A stretch of DNA of 64,000 nt from Modestobacter sp. L9-4 (lineage in GTDB: Bacteria > Actinomycetota > Actinomycetes > Mycobacteriales > Geodermatophilaceae), in NCBI RefSeq assembly GCF_019112525.1, contig NZ_CP077800.1, positions 1,612,001-1,676,000 on the forward strand, written 5' to 3'. The translations under genes and the position numbers were made by a program. Under the pieces are notes generated by a model, which was not told the DNA's origin, made no database searches, and saw only the letters and a program-made list of their open reading frames with translations. This document shows positions 56,486 to 64,000 of the stretch, one piece after another (within the stretch, counting starts at the first letter, position 1; each line of letters begins with the position of its first letter).

Positions 56486-56567
56486 GGCGACACGATGGCA
56501 GAAAGGGCGCGGTCGTGGTCAGGTCTGCCACTCGTCTCCATCGACGGGGCCGCGCAGGCTCGCAGCC

Positions 56568-56786
56568 ATGTTCTTGATCACCTGTCCCGTGACCCGGACC
56601 GATGAACTGGTGGCCGACCGGCACGTGCTGTCGGCCACCAGTCACCCGACGCACGTCGGCCTGGCCGTCGCCTGCCCGTGCGGCCTGGTGCACGTGTACC
56701 GGACCGGCCGCCGCTGGGAGGAGGCGCGGGCACGGGTCGCCGCGGCCCGGGCAGCGGCGCCGACGGCTCAGGACGTGCGTGTGTGA
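56568..56786 (+). CDS. small hypothetical protein with CPCG motif
   Basis: 72 residues from the ATG at 56568. MFLITCPVTRTDELVADRHV leads to VGLAVACPCGLVHVYRTGRR and an Ala/Arg helix. The C-P-C-G pair with an upstream Cys 6 could bind zinc. Not recognised. Divergent from the GlxA-type regulator, which may control it; this is only a positional guess. Earlier in-frame ATG at 56484 overlaps the regulator's own start and is less likely. Confidence 0.65.
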   Translation: MFLITCPVTRTDELVADRHVLSATSHPTHVGLAVACPCGLVHVYRTGRRWEEARARVAAARAAAPTAQDVRV

Positions 56787-56815
56787 GCCCTCTGCGGCAG
56801 GGGTACTTCGAACAC

Positions 56816-57043
56816 ATGAGCGAATCGAACGCACCTGTGAACAGCGGCCAGCCCGGCGACCCCTCTGCCGAGAAGGACCCCTCCGACTGGGTGACCGGCG
56901 GCGAGCCGGCCACCGGCGCCCAGAAGAGCTACCTGCACACCCTGGCCAACCAGGCCGGCGAGGACGTCCCCGACGACATCACCAAGGCCGACGCCTCGAT
57001 CAAGATCGAAGAGCTCCAGGAAGAGACCGGCCGCGGCAAGTGA
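56816..57043 (+). CDS. DUF3072 family small protein
   Basis: 75 residues, acidic and hydrophilic. The conserved core is DWVTGGEPATGAQKSYLHTL (about residues 25-44) followed by AGEDVPDDITKADASIKIEE and LQEETGRGK, matching the DUF3072 family of actinobacteria and proteobacteria. Function unknown. ATG at 56816; 29 bases after the preceding small gene. Confidence 0.88.
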   Translation: MSESNAPVNSGQPGDPSAEKDPSDWVTGGEPATGAQKSYLHTLANQAGEDVPDDITKADASIKIEELQEETGRGK

Positions 57044-57092
57044 GCCACCGGCTGGTGTCCGCAGGCACCGGCCAGCAGGCACGGCGCAGCCG

Positions 57093-57136
57093 GTCAGCCC
57101 GGACGGTGGGCCCGCAGGGTCCACCGCCGGGCTGAC
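57093..57136. terminator. hairpin 1 of a tandem pair after the DUF3072 gene
   Basis: GTCAGCCCGG (57093-57102) pairs with CCGGGCTGAC (57127-57136); the inner GGTGGGCC and GGTCCACC continue the stem. The core GTGGGCCCGCAGGGTCCAC is repeated exactly in the second hairpin at 57199-57242. Likely terminates the genes coming from both sides (DUF3072 and regX3). Confidence 0.65.
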
Positions 57137-57198
57137 GGGGAACAGCTCAGCGCAGAGCGACCCGCACGGAGGCCGCGGGGCACGAGACGCCGAAGGCG

Positions 57199-57242
57199 GT
57201 GACGCCGGACGGTGGGCCCGCAGGGTCCACCTCCGACGTCAC
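57199..57242. terminator. hairpin 2 of the tandem pair, downstream of regX3
   Basis: GTGACGCCGGA (57199-57209) pairs with TCCGACGTCAC (57232-57242) with one G-T pair. The centre is identical to hairpin 1 but the outer stems differ and each is self-complementary. Sequence after each hairpin is also similar for about 35 bases, so the two look like a diverged tandem duplication. No gene is supported in 57044-57308. Confidence 0.65.
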
Positions 57243-57308
57243 GGGAAGCGGCTCAGGGCGAGGTGACCCCGCTCCTGGCCGCGGTGCGATCCGGAGGATC
57301 GCCATCAG

Positions 57309-57989
57309 CTAAGCCTCGAACTTGTACCCCAGCCCGCGCACCGTGACCAGGTAGCGCGGGTTGGCCGGGTCGGGCTCCAGCTTGGCGCGCAGCCGCTTGA
57401 CGTGGACGTCGAGGGTCTTGGTGTCCCCGACGTAGTCCGCGCCCCAGACCCGGTCGATGAGCTGGCCGCGGGTGAGCACCCGGCCGGCGTTGCGCAGCAG
57501 CAGCTCGAGCAGGTCGAACTCCTTCAGCGGCAGCGAGACCGGCGCCCCGTCGACGGCGACCACGTGCCGGTCGACGTCCAGGCGGACCGGGCCGGCGGCC
57601 AGGGTGGCCTCGGTCGAGACCTCGGCCTCGGCACCGCGCCGCAGCACGGCCCGCATGCGGGCGACCAGCTCACGGGCGGAGTAGGGCTTGGTGACGTAGT
57701 CGTCGGCGCCGAGCTCCAGCCCGACGACCTTGTCGATCTCGGTGTCCTTGGCCGTGAGCATGATGATCGGCACCGAGCTCTTGGCCCGCAGCGAGCGGCA
57801 GACCTCGGTGCCGGACAGACCCGGCAGCATGAGGTCCAGCAGCACGATGTCGGCTCCGGCCCGATCGAACTCGACGAGCGCGTCCGTGCCGGTCGCGGCC
57901 ACGACGGTGTCGTAGCCCTCCCGTCGCAGCATGTAGGACAGCGCATCGGAGAAGGACTCCTCGTCCTCCACCACGAGCACTCGGGTCAT
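57309..57989 (-). CDS. regX3: response regulator RegX3 (OmpR/PhoB family)
   Basis: DNA-binding partner of SenX3 for phosphate limitation. 226 residues. Receiver domain with phospho-acceptor Asp 52 (DIVLLDLMLPG), acidic pocket VVEDEES and Lys in DDYVTKPYSARELVARMRAV; C-terminal winged helix (about 130-225) with LPLKEFDLLELLLRNAGRVL and TLDVHVKRLRAKLEPDPANP. ATG at 57989 overlaps the senX3 stop (ATGA). Confidence 0.94.
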   Translation of the reverse strand: MTRVLVVEDEESFSDALSYMLRREGYDTVVAATGTDALVEFDRAGADIVLLDLMLPGLSGTEVCRSLRAKSSVPIIMLTAKDTEIDKVVGLELGADDYVTKPYSARELVARMRAVLRRGAEAEVSTEATLAAGPVRLDVDRHVVAVDGAPVSLPLKEFDLLELLLRNAGRVLTRGQLIDRVWGADYVGDTKTLDVHVKRLRAKLEPDPANPRYLVTVRGLGYKFEA

Positions 57990-59323
57990 TGCCGTCCTCT
58001 CGTCCCGGCCCCAGCGGGGCCGTGGTCTGTGTTGTCCGGGGCGTCGATCCCCCGGGTGGGGTGGAGCGGGGGCACCGGGGGCCGCTCGGGCGCGGCGTCG
58101 TCGTGCGGCTCCTCGATGCCGGCGGCGAGCGGGATCCGCAGGGTGAAGGTCGACCCGAGGCCCTCCTCGCTCCACACCGTCACCGAGCCGCCGTGGTTGC
58201 TGGCCACGTGCTTGACGATCGCCAGCCCGAGCCCGGTGCCGCCGGTGGCGCTGGCCCGGGACTGGTCGACCCGGTAGAAGCGCTCGAACACGCGAGAGCG
58301 GTCCGAGCGCGGGATGCCGATGCCGGAGTCGGTGACGGCGATCTCGGCGAAGCCGGACCGGGCGCGGGCGCCGACGGCGATGGTGGTGCCGGGCGGGCTG
58401 TAGGCGACGGCGTTGGCCAGCAGGTTGGTCAGCGCGGTGGCCAGCTGGGCCTCCGCACCGCGGACGACGAGGCCGGGCTGGGCGGCGACGGCGAGCTGGA
58501 TGTCCTTGGCCGCGGCGGCCGCGCGGGTCCGGTCGACGGCCTCGGCCACGACCGTGCCGACCGCGACGGGCACCAGCTCGGGCAGCGGCTCGGCGCCCTG
58601 CAGCCGGGAGAGGTCGATGAGCTCGCGCACGAGCCGGGCGAGCCGGTCGGCCTCGTGCTGCATGCGGGCGGCGAAGCGCTGCACCGTCTCGGGGTCGTCG
58701 GCCGCGCCCTGGACCGCCTCGGCCAGCAGGGCGAGCGCGCCGACCGGCGTCTTCAGCTCGTGCCCGACGTTGGCGACGAAGTCGCGGCGGACCGCCTCGA
58801 CGCGGCGGGCCTCGGTGACGTCCTGCAGCACGAGGGCCACCGGGCCGGGCTGCACGACCGGTCCGGTGCCCAGCCGGATGCCGTGCACGCCGACCATCCG
58901 CGGTCCGGTGCCCACGAGGTCACCGGGCAGGGCGACGTCGGCCCGGCGGCTGCCGCTGACCTGCACGTCGCGGGCCACGTCGACCAGCCCGGGCACCAGC
59001 ACCCGGTCGCCGCGCAGGATGCCGAGCGCGCGGGCGGAGGGGTTGGCCACCAGCACCGCGTCGTCGGCGCCCAGCACCATGACGGCAGGGTCCATCAGGT
59101 CGACGAGCCGGCGGCTGAGCGCGCCCTCCTCGTCGGCCCGCAGCTCGGTGCGGTCGGCCTCCCGGGGGGTGCTCTGACCACTGCGGCGCGCCTCCCGCCG
59201 CTGCCGGGCGCGCGGGGACGCCACGACCACTGCCACCGCCGAGGCGAGCAGCAGGCCGAACACGACGCCCACCAGCAGGGCGACCAACGGGTCCACGGGG
59301 CCGATGCTAGACACGCGGGGCAC
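57986..59323 (-). CDS. senX3: sensor histidine kinase SenX3
   Basis: Phosphate-responsive kinase paired with RegX3. 445 residues. One or two N-terminal helices (LVALLVGVVFGLLLASAVAV), a PAS-like domain (about 70-175), then the dimerisation His in NVGHELKTPVGALALL (about residue 190) and an ATPase domain with LTNLLANAVAYSPPG, VTDSGIGIPRSD, FERFYRVDQSR and GGTGLGLAIVKH. The start is uncertain: GTG at 59323 is used, but GTGs at 59314 and 59296 fit as well. Divergent from phoU, as in mycobacteria where PhoU-type proteins act upstream of SenX3. Confidence 0.93.
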   Translation of the reverse strand: MPRVSSIGPVDPLVALLVGVVFGLLLASAVAVVVASPRARQRREARRSGQSTPREADRTELRADEEGALSRRLVDLMDPAVMVLGADDAVLVANPSARALGILRGDRVLVPGLVDVARDVQVSGSRRADVALPGDLVGTGPRMVGVHGIRLGTGPVVQPGPVALVLQDVTEARRVEAVRRDFVANVGHELKTPVGALALLAEAVQGAADDPETVQRFAARMQHEADRLARLVRELIDLSRLQGAEPLPELVPVAVGTVVAEAVDRTRAAAAAKDIQLAVAAQPGLVVRGAEAQLATALTNLLANAVAYSPPGTTIAVGARARSGFAEIAVTDSGIGIPRSDRSRVFERFYRVDQSRASATGGTGLGLAIVKHVASNHGGSVTVWSEEGLGSTFTLRIPLAAGIEEPHDDAAPERPPVPPLHPTRGIDAPDNTDHGPAGAGTRGRQ

Positions 59324-59339
59324 CCCCGACGGCCGCGCA

Positions 59340-59352
59340 GGTGATCATCACC
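59340..59352. promoter_or_regulatory. palindrome GGTGATCATCACC in the senX3-phoU region
   Basis: A perfect 13-base palindrome (GGTGAT, C, ATCACC) 17 bases upstream of the senX3 GTG. It may be an operator or chance; the ATCACC/GGTGAT halves also resemble the outer arms seen at 18171-18239. Confidence 0.3.
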
Positions 59353-59368
59353 CGGTCGGGGCTGCACT

Positions 59369-59397
59369 GTTCACCGGCCCGAACCTGCGCGTTCACC
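59369..59397. promoter_or_regulatory. PHO-box-like direct repeats (candidate RegX3 site)
   Basis: GTTCACC occurs at 59369-59375 and again at 59391-59397, exactly 22 bases (two 11-base units) apart, with a degenerate unit CGAACCTGCGC between. Streptomyces PHO boxes bound by PhoP are 11-base direct repeats starting GTTCACC. It lies between divergent senX3-regX3 and phoU, the expected target of a PhoB-type regulator. Confidence 0.65.
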
Positions 59398-59539
59398 TGG
59401 CAGTCCCCTGTGCTCCGCGCAGGGGTATCTACGCTCGTACCACGCGTGTCGCGTGCGTCGAGCAGTGGAGCCGACGTGCCGCCGGGGTCCCAGGGGTCCC
59501 GGGCACGGCCCTGGGCGCTGCGACGGACTTGGAGAGGTC

Positions 59540-60208
59540 ATGCTGCGGGAGAGCTACCGCGAGGAACTGGACGACATCAACGCCTGCCTGGTGGAGATGG
59601 CCAACTCGGTCGGCTCGGCGATGAGCACGGCCACCACGGCACTGCTGGACGCCGACGTGGCGCTGGCCGACCTGGTGATCGCCGGCGACGAGCGGATCGA
59701 CGCCGTCCGGGAGAGCATCGAGGAGCGCTGCTTCACCCTGCTGGCCCGCCAGCAGCCGGTGGCCACCGACCTGCGCGCCATCACCACCGCGATGCGGATC
59801 GTGGCCGACCTGGAGCGGATGGGCGACCTCGCCGAGCACATCGCGAAGGTGGCCCGGATGCGCTTCCCGGAGCACGCGGTGCCGCAGGAGGTGCGGCCGA
59901 TCTTCCTGGAGGCCGGGCACGTCGCGGAGAGCCTGGTCGCCAAGGCCGGCACGGTCATCGCCAAGCGGGACGTCGAGGCGGCCATCGAGCTCGAGGCCGA
60001 GGACGACGTGATGGACCAGTTGCACAAGTCGATGTTCCGCGAGCTGCTGAGCGAGGAGTGGCCGCACGGCATCGAGGCCGCGATCGACGTGACGCTGCTG
60101 GGCCGCTACTACGAGCGGTTCGCCGACCACGCGGTGAGCGTCGCCCGCCGGGTGGTCTACCTGGTCACCGGCGAGCGCCCGCTGAGCACCCCCGCCGAGA
60201 CCCACTGA
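59540..60208 (+). CDS. phoU: phosphate signalling protein PhoU
   Basis: Connects phosphate transport to the SenX3-RegX3 pair by restraining the kinase when phosphate is plentiful. 222 residues, all helical, two PhoU repeats. Metal-cluster motifs are recognisable: DLRAITTAMRIVADLERMGD in repeat one and DVTLLGRYYERFADHAVSVA in repeat two. ATG at 59540 with GAGAGG upstream; the frame is open further upstream but without conserved sequence. Confidence 0.95.
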   Translation: MLRESYREELDDINACLVEMANSVGSAMSTATTALLDADVALADLVIAGDERIDAVRESIEERCFTLLARQQPVATDLRAITTAMRIVADLERMGDLAEHIAKVARMRFPEHAVPQEVRPIFLEAGHVAESLVAKAGTVIAKRDVEAAIELEAEDDVMDQLHKSMFRELLSEEWPHGIEAAIDVTLLGRYYERFADHAVSVARRVVYLVTGERPLSTPAETH

Positions 60209-60213
60209 CGACG

Positions 60214-60241
60214 GGCCCCGCTGCCTGCCGGCACCGGGGCC
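60214..60241 (+). terminator. hairpin after phoU
   Basis: GGCCCCG (60214-60220) pairs with CGGGGCC (60235-60241), five bases past the phoU stop. The loop itself contains TGCCGGCA. Confidence 0.5.
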
Positions 60242-60249
60242 GATGACGA

Positions 60250-60285
60250 CGAGGGCCCCACCCGCTGCTGCGGCTGGGGCCCTCG
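60250..60285. terminator. perfect 11-bp hairpin between phoU and gpmA
   Basis: CGAGGGCCCCA (60250-60260) pairs with TGGGGCCCTCG (60275-60285). It lies 14 bases past the gpmA stop and serves convergent phoU and gpmA, so it should work in both directions. Confidence 0.7.
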
Positions 60286-60299
60286 CTCACTTCTCGTCC

Positions 60300-61055
60300 C
60301 TACTTCTTGCCCTGGTTCTTGACGGCCTCGATGGCGGCGGCCGCGGCGTCCGGGTCGAGGTACTGCCCGCCGGGCGTGGTGGGGCGCAGGTCGTCGTCCA
60401 GGTCGTAGCGCAGCGGGACGCCGGTCGGGATGTTCAGCCCGACGACCTCCGCGTCGCCCATGCCGTCGAGGTGCTTGACCAGCGCCCGCAGGCTGTTGCC
60501 GTGCGCGGTGACCAGGACGGTCTTCCCCGCGCGCAGGTCCGGCACGATCGCGTCGTACCAGTACGGCAGCATCCGGACGACGACGTCGGCCAGGCACTCG
60601 GTGGCCGGCCGCACCTCCGGGGGCAGGGCGGCGTAGCGCGGGTCGGCGTCCTGGCTGAACTCGCTGCCGGCCTCGATGGGCGGCGGCGGGGTGTCGTAGC
60701 TGCGGCGCCAGGTCATGAACTGCTCCTCGCCGTACTCGGCGAGGGTGGCGGCCTTGTCCTTGCCCTGCAGGGCGCCGTAGTGCCGCTCGTTGAGCCGCCA
60801 GGAGCGGCGCACCGGGACCCACTGCCGGTCGGCCGCGGCCAGCGCCAGCTCGGCGGTGGTGATGGCGCGCCTGAGCAGCGAGGTGTGCAGCACGTCGGGC
60901 AGCAGGCCCTGCTCGGCGAGGAGCCGGCCGCCGCGGGCGGCCTCGGCGCGCCCCTTCTCCGACAGCTCGACGTCCACCCAGCCGGTGAACAGGTTGGCCT
61001 TGTTCCACTCGCTCTCGCCGTGGCGGAGCAGGATGAGGGTCCCAGAGGAGGTCAC
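60300..61055 (-). CDS. gpmA: 2,3-bisphosphoglycerate-dependent phosphoglycerate mutase
   Basis: Glycolysis/gluconeogenesis: interconverts 3- and 2-phosphoglycerate. 251 residues, the length of the dPGM family. The phospho-His is in [20 protein letters not shown] (His 12), and [20 protein letters not shown] plus [17 protein letters not shown] complete the active site. GTG start at 61055. Corresponds to gpm1 in the same neighbourhood in mycobacteria. Confidence 0.96.
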   Translation of the reverse strand: MTSSGTLILLRHGESEWNKANLFTGWVDVELSEKGRAEAARGGRLLAEQGLLPDVLHTSLLRRAITTAELALAAADRQWVPVRRSWRLNERHYGALQGKDKAATLAEYGEEQFMTWRRSYDTPPPPIEAGSEFSQDADPRYAALPPEVRPATECLADVVVRMLPYWYDAIVPDLRAGKTVLVTAHGNSLRALVKHLDGMGDAEVVGLNIPTGVPLRYDLDDDLRPTTPGGQYLDPDAAAAAIEAVKNQGKK

Positions 61056-61106
61056 GCCGCCATCCTGCCCGACCCGGCCGGGACCCTGCCGGGACGGCCC
61101 CCGCGG

Positions 61107-62366
61107 TCAGGCCATCGCCACCACGTCGCGGTCCCGTCCGGCGTGCGCCGGCGCCCGGGTGGCCAGGACCGCGGCGGCGACCAGCTCGCCGGCGCGGTGC
61201 AGCTGCTCCTCGGTGTGGGTGGCCATCACCGCCAGCCGCAGCACCCCCTTGCCCCGCGGCACCGCCGGGTGCACGACCGCGTTCGTGTAGACCCCGGCGT
61301 CGTGGGCGGCGGCCCAGGCGGCCCGGGTGACCTCGTCCTCCCCCGTCGGGACGGCGATCACCGCACCCCGACCGGGCAGCGGTGCGGCACCGCACTCGGT
61401 GAGCACCCGGCGCAGCAGGTCGCCGTTGTCCCGCAGCCGCTGCATCCGCTCGGGCTCCCGGCGCAGCACCCGCAGCGAGGCGAGCGCGGCGGCGACCGCG
61501 GCGGGGTCGTTGGCGGCGCTGAACACGTAGGGCATCGCCGAGCAGCGGATGCCCTCGGCCACGGCACGCGAGGTCATCACCGCACCACCGACGCTGGCCA
61601 GCGACTTGCTGAAGGCGACGGTCACCGCGTCGACCCGGTCGAGCACCCCGGCGGCCTCGGCGGCCCCGCGACCGTGCTCACCCAGCACGCCCAGGCCGTG
61701 CGCCTCGTCGACGACCAGCCGGGCGCCGAAGCGCCGGCACAGCCCGGCGATGGCGGCCAGCGGGGCGGACTCCCCGCTCATCGAGTAGACGCCGTCGACG
61801 ACCACCACCGCGCCGGCCTCCGGGTCCAGCGCGGACAGCCGCCGCTCCAGCGACGCCGCCGAGTTGTGGGTGAAGCGCGCCACGGTGCCCCGGCTGGCGG
61901 CGGCCGCGGCGTGCAGGCTGGCGTGGGCGTGCGCGTCGACCAGCAGCACGTCGCCGGGGCCGCAGCTGGTGGACAGCACGGCCAGGTTGGCGTTCACCCC
62001 GGCCGAGGTGAGGACGGCGTCCTCGGTGCCGTAGTGCTCGGCGAGCTCGGCCTCCAGCGTCAGGTGCAGCCGCGTCGTCCCGTTGAGCATCCGGCTGCCG
62101 GCGCTGCTGGTGCCGTACTGGCGCAGCGCGCCGACCGCGGCCTCGACGACCTGCGGGTCGCCGGCCAGGCCGAGGTAGTTGTTGGTGCCCAGGTTCACCC
62201 GGGTGCGGCCGTCGTCGAACAGGGTCAGCGGCTGCGGCGCGCCCGCGGTGGGCACGGCATGGGTGGGCCGGCCCTCCTGGTCGTGGCGGCGCAGCAGGGC
62301 GGCGAACTCGCTGCGCAGCAGCGGGGCGAACGGGTCGCGCCGGGCGGGGACCGGGTGGGCGTGCAC
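61107..62366 (-). CDS. alpha-oxoamine synthase family (BioF/Kbl-like) PLP enzyme
   Basis: Condenses an amino acid with an acyl-CoA and releases CO2. 419 residues from a GTG at 62366 with GGAGGAA nine bases upstream. NNYLGLAGDPQVVEAAVGAL, YGTSSAGSRMLNGT, VVDEAHGLGVLGEHGRG and the PLP Lys in VAFSKSLASVGGAVMTS are intact. It could be 8-amino-7-oxononanoate synthase, 2-amino-3-ketobutyrate ligase or a relative acting on long acyl chains; no biotin or threonine genes are nearby to decide. It lies between gpmA and mshA, a place occupied by unrelated small genes in M. tuberculosis, as far as I recall. Confidence 0.88.
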   Translation of the reverse strand: MHAHPVPARRDPFAPLLRSEFAALLRRHDQEGRPTHAVPTAGAPQPLTLFDDGRTRVNLGTNNYLGLAGDPQVVEAAVGALRQYGTSSAGSRMLNGTTRLHLTLEAELAEHYGTEDAVLTSAGVNANLAVLSTSCGPGDVLLVDAHAHASLHAAAAASRGTVARFTHNSAASLERRLSALDPEAGAVVVVDGVYSMSGESAPLAAIAGLCRRFGARLVVDEAHGLGVLGEHGRGAAEAAGVLDRVDAVTVAFSKSLASVGGAVMTSRAVAEGIRCSAMPYVFSAANDPAAVAAALASLRVLRREPERMQRLRDNGDLLRRVLTECGAAPLPGRGAVIAVPTGEDEVTRAAWAAAHDAGVYTNAVVHPAVPRGKGVLRLAVMATHTEEQLHRAGELVAAAVLATRAPAHAGRDRDVVAMA

Positions 62367-62538
62367 GAGCTGGGTTCCTCCTCGTCGCCGCGAGGGGCCG
62401 CAGCGGTGCTCCACCGACCCTGGCGGCCCGCACGCTCCGTGGTCAACGACGGTCGCCCGGTCCGGTCGGGGGTCACCCGACCCGGCGACACGCCCGTCCC
62501 CCGCGCACGCCCCGTGACGGCGCGCGACGCAGCCGACC

Positions 62539-62552
62539 GGGTGACGTCACCC
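62539..62552. promoter_or_regulatory. 14-base palindrome between mshA and the oxoamine synthase gene
   Basis: GGGTGACGTCACCC is perfectly symmetric. It lies about 175 bases upstream of the start at 62366 and just past the mshA terminator. The 62367-62563 gap otherwise holds no gene. It could be an operator for the oxoamine synthase gene; no regulator is identified. Confidence 0.35.
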
Positions 62553-62563
62553 GACCGTGCCCA

Positions 62564-62587
62564 CCCGGCCGGGCTCACCCGGCCGGG
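62564..62587 (-). terminator. hairpin after mshA built from a tandem 14-base repeat
   Basis: The unit CACCCGGCCGGGCT occurs twice in tandem (62562-62575, 62576-62589). Its self-complementary core CCCGGCCGGG lets the two copies pair as a 10-bp stem with loop CTCA, ten bases past the mshA stop. Confidence 0.6.
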
Positions 62588-62596
62588 CTCGACCGG

Positions 62597-63991
62597 TCAG
62601 CGGGCGCGCAGCCTCATCGGCGCGCGGTAGCGGTCGCCGGAGCCGCGGGTGAGCTGCCGCGTGGCCCGGCCGGGGTCGGCAGCGGTGCGCATCTCGGCCA
62701 TCGCCGCGGCGTAGGCGTCGACGAGGGAGTCGGTGGTGCGGTCCCAGCTGAAGGCGCTCGCGTGCCGGCGGGCGCCGACGGCCAGCAGCTCGTGCCGGGC
62801 CAGCACCCCGCGGACGGCGGCGGCGTAGTCCTCGGGGTCGCGGCTGTCGACCAGCAGGCCGGAGACGCCGTCGGCGACGGCGGTGGGCAGGCCGCCGACC
62901 GCCGCGGCCACGACCGGCGTGCCGCAGGCCTGCGCCTCCAGGGCGACCAGGCCGAAGGACTCGTTGTGGCTGGGGACGACGGCCACGTCGGCGGCCCGGT
63001 AGTGGTCGGCCAGCTGCTCGGCCCGCTGCGGGGGCAGGAAGCGCACCACGTCGGTGATGCCCAGGGAGACGGCCAGCTCCTGCAGCCGCTGCGGCTCGGC
63101 CAGCCCGGAGCCGCTGGGGGCACCGACGACGAGCACCTGCAGGCGACTGCGCAGCGCCGGGTCGGAGGCGAGCATCCGCGCGGCGGTCTCCAGCAGCAGG
63201 TCGGGGGCCTTCAGCGGCTGGATCCGGCCCACGAACAGCAGGACGACGGCGTCCGCGGGCACCCCGATGCGCTCCCGGGCCCCGCGCCGGTCGCCGGGGG
63301 TGAAGCGCTGCAGGTCGACCCCGGGCGGGACGACCAGGGTGCGCCGGGGGTCGGCGCCGTAGAAGTCGACGAGCTGCCGGGCCTCCTCGGCGGTGTTGGC
63401 CACCAGCCGGTCGGCCTCGGCGACGACCTGCTCTTCACCGATCACCCGGGCGCGCGGCTCGGGCTCGTCGCCCTCGGCCAGCGCGGCGTTCTTCACCTTG
63501 GCCAGGGTGTGCGCCGAGTGCACCAGCGGCACGCCCCACCGGTCACGGGCCAGCCAGCCGACCTGGCCCGACAGCCAGTAGTGGGAGTGGACGACGTCGA
63601 AGTGGCCCGGCTCGTGCCGGGCCTCCTCGCGCAGGACGGCGGCAGTGAAGGCGCACATCTGCGCAGGCAGGTCGGCCTTGCCCAGCCCCTCGAACGGGCC
63701 GGCGCTGACGTGCCGCACCGACACCCCGGGGACCATCTCGACCACGGGCGGCTGCTCGCTGGAGGTGGCCCGGGTGAAGACGTCGACGGCGATGCCGCGC
63801 TCGGCGAGGCGACGGGAGACCTCGACGACGTAGACGTTCATGCCGCCGGCGTCACCGGCACCGGGCTGCTCCAGCGGGCTCGTGTGCACCGACAGCGTCG
63901 CCACCCGGCGGGGCAGCAGCGGGCCGGCCGACCCGGGCACCGGCCCGGCCCGCCACGGCGTGGGCTGGCGGGGGGAACGGCGAGCGGGCAC
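62597..63991 (-). CDS. mshA: D-inositol-3-phosphate glycosyltransferase (mycothiol synthesis)
   Basis: First step of mycothiol synthesis: transfers GlcNAc from UDP-GlcNAc to inositol-3-phosphate. 464 residues, GT4 family GT-B fold. [20 protein letters not shown] and [19 protein letters not shown] are the characteristic MshA N-terminus; [36 protein letters not shown], and the donor-site motif [20 protein letters not shown] follow. GTG at 63989-63991 with AGGAG five bases upstream, so the gene is complete just inside the window. Mycothiol is specific to actinobacteria, which supports the taxonomic call. Confidence 0.96.
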   Translation of the reverse strand: MPARRSPRQPTPWRAGPVPGSAGPLLPRRVATLSVHTSPLEQPGAGDAGGMNVYVVEVSRRLAERGIAVDVFTRATSSEQPPVVEMVPGVSVRHVSAGPFEGLGKADLPAQMCAFTAAVLREEARHEPGHFDVVHSHYWLSGQVGWLARDRWGVPLVHSAHTLAKVKNAALAEGDEPEPRARVIGEEQVVAEADRLVANTAEEARQLVDFYGADPRRTLVVPPGVDLQRFTPGDRRGARERIGVPADAVVLLFVGRIQPLKAPDLLLETAARMLASDPALRSRLQVLVVGAPSGSGLAEPQRLQELAVSLGITDVVRFLPPQRAEQLADHYRAADVAVVPSHNESFGLVALEAQACGTPVVAAAVGGLPTAVADGVSGLLVDSRDPEDYAAAVRGVLARHELLAVGARRHASAFSWDRTTDSLVDAYAAAMAEMRTAADPGRATRQLTRGSGDRYRAPMRLRAR

Positions 63992-64000
63992 GGAACTCCT

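Noticed and set aside
62562-62589. Tandem 14-base repeat as the start of a CRISPR-like or satellite array.
   Set aside because: Only two adjacent copies without spacers; it is best explained as a terminator hairpin after mshA.

Overview
This window comes from a very GC-rich actinobacterium. The evidence is strong GC bias at third codon positions, frequent GTG starts, mycothiol synthesis (mshA), menaquinone synthesis, a Rex redox regulator, a SenX3-RegX3 type phosphate two-component system and a BldN-like sigma factor. Gene content and order resemble, from memory, the Mycobacterium tuberculosis stretch Rv0486 to Rv0562 (mshA, gpm1, senX3-regX3, ppx1, proC, the small HTH protein, bS22, galE2, hem genes, ccs genes, men genes). 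The BldN-type sigma factor and the EAL/GGDEF protein point away from mycobacteria; a Geodermatophilaceae-type organism (Geodermatophilus, Blastococcus, Modestobacter) is my best guess, but it is inference.

Layout, left to right. 1-481: start of a PQQ-sugar-dehydrogenase-like lipoprotein, cut by the window edge. 531-1607: a polyprenyl diphosphate synthase, probably making the menaquinone tail. 1669-17687: a complete 14-gene nuoA-N operon for respiratory Complex I on the minus strand, with almost every junction overlapping by 1-8 bases. Its promoter region carries a perfect Rex operator and a second, weaker one. 18326-29330: menaquinone genes menG, menF, menD, menC, menE and menA, interrupted by a membrane GGDEF-EAL protein, a CDP-alcohol phosphatidyltransferase and a VTT-like membrane protein. 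29391-30956: small genes (DUF4229, an Lrp/AsnC regulator, two small proteins). 31081-35137: System II cytochrome c maturation (ccsB, resB, ccdA, a ResA-like thioredoxin), with a histidine phosphatase and hemL upstream in the same unit. 37212-42870: rex-hemA-hemC-hemD-hemB, preceded by a second Rex-operator-like site. 43079-44924: a glutaredoxin-like protein and an acyl-CoA ligase. 45069-48190: BldN-like sigma factor, a DUF5667 membrane protein (RsbN-like anti-sigma candidate) and an HAD phosphatase. 48300-54592: acyltransferase, epimerase, bS22, HTH protein, proC, a membrane protein and Ppx/GppA. 54677-57043: a Cys-rich protein, a GlxA-type regulator and two small proteins. 57309-60208: regX3-senX3 divergent from phoU, with direct repeats of GTTCACC between them. 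60300-63991: gpmA, an alpha-oxoamine synthase and mshA.

The theme is respiration and redox balance: quinone synthesis, quinone reduction by Complex I, heme supply and cytochrome c assembly, with Rex sensing NADH/NAD+ and placed to control both Complex I and heme synthesis. The protein-coding content is ordinary core genome; I see no phage, insertion sequence, CRISPR array, tRNA or rRNA gene, and no obvious new defence or biosynthetic system. The most unusual signals are in non-coding DNA: a recurring stem-loop element of about 60 bp whose loop sequence is conserved (29331-29393, 50885-50946, and a degenerate copy at 54610-54656), a tandem pair of related hairpins at 57093-57242, a nested inverted repeat at 18171-18239, a duplicated gene-end/start cassette encoding WEGRHG at 29701-29792, and a set of genes whose -10 box sits only 6-9 bases before the start codon (leaderless candidates).
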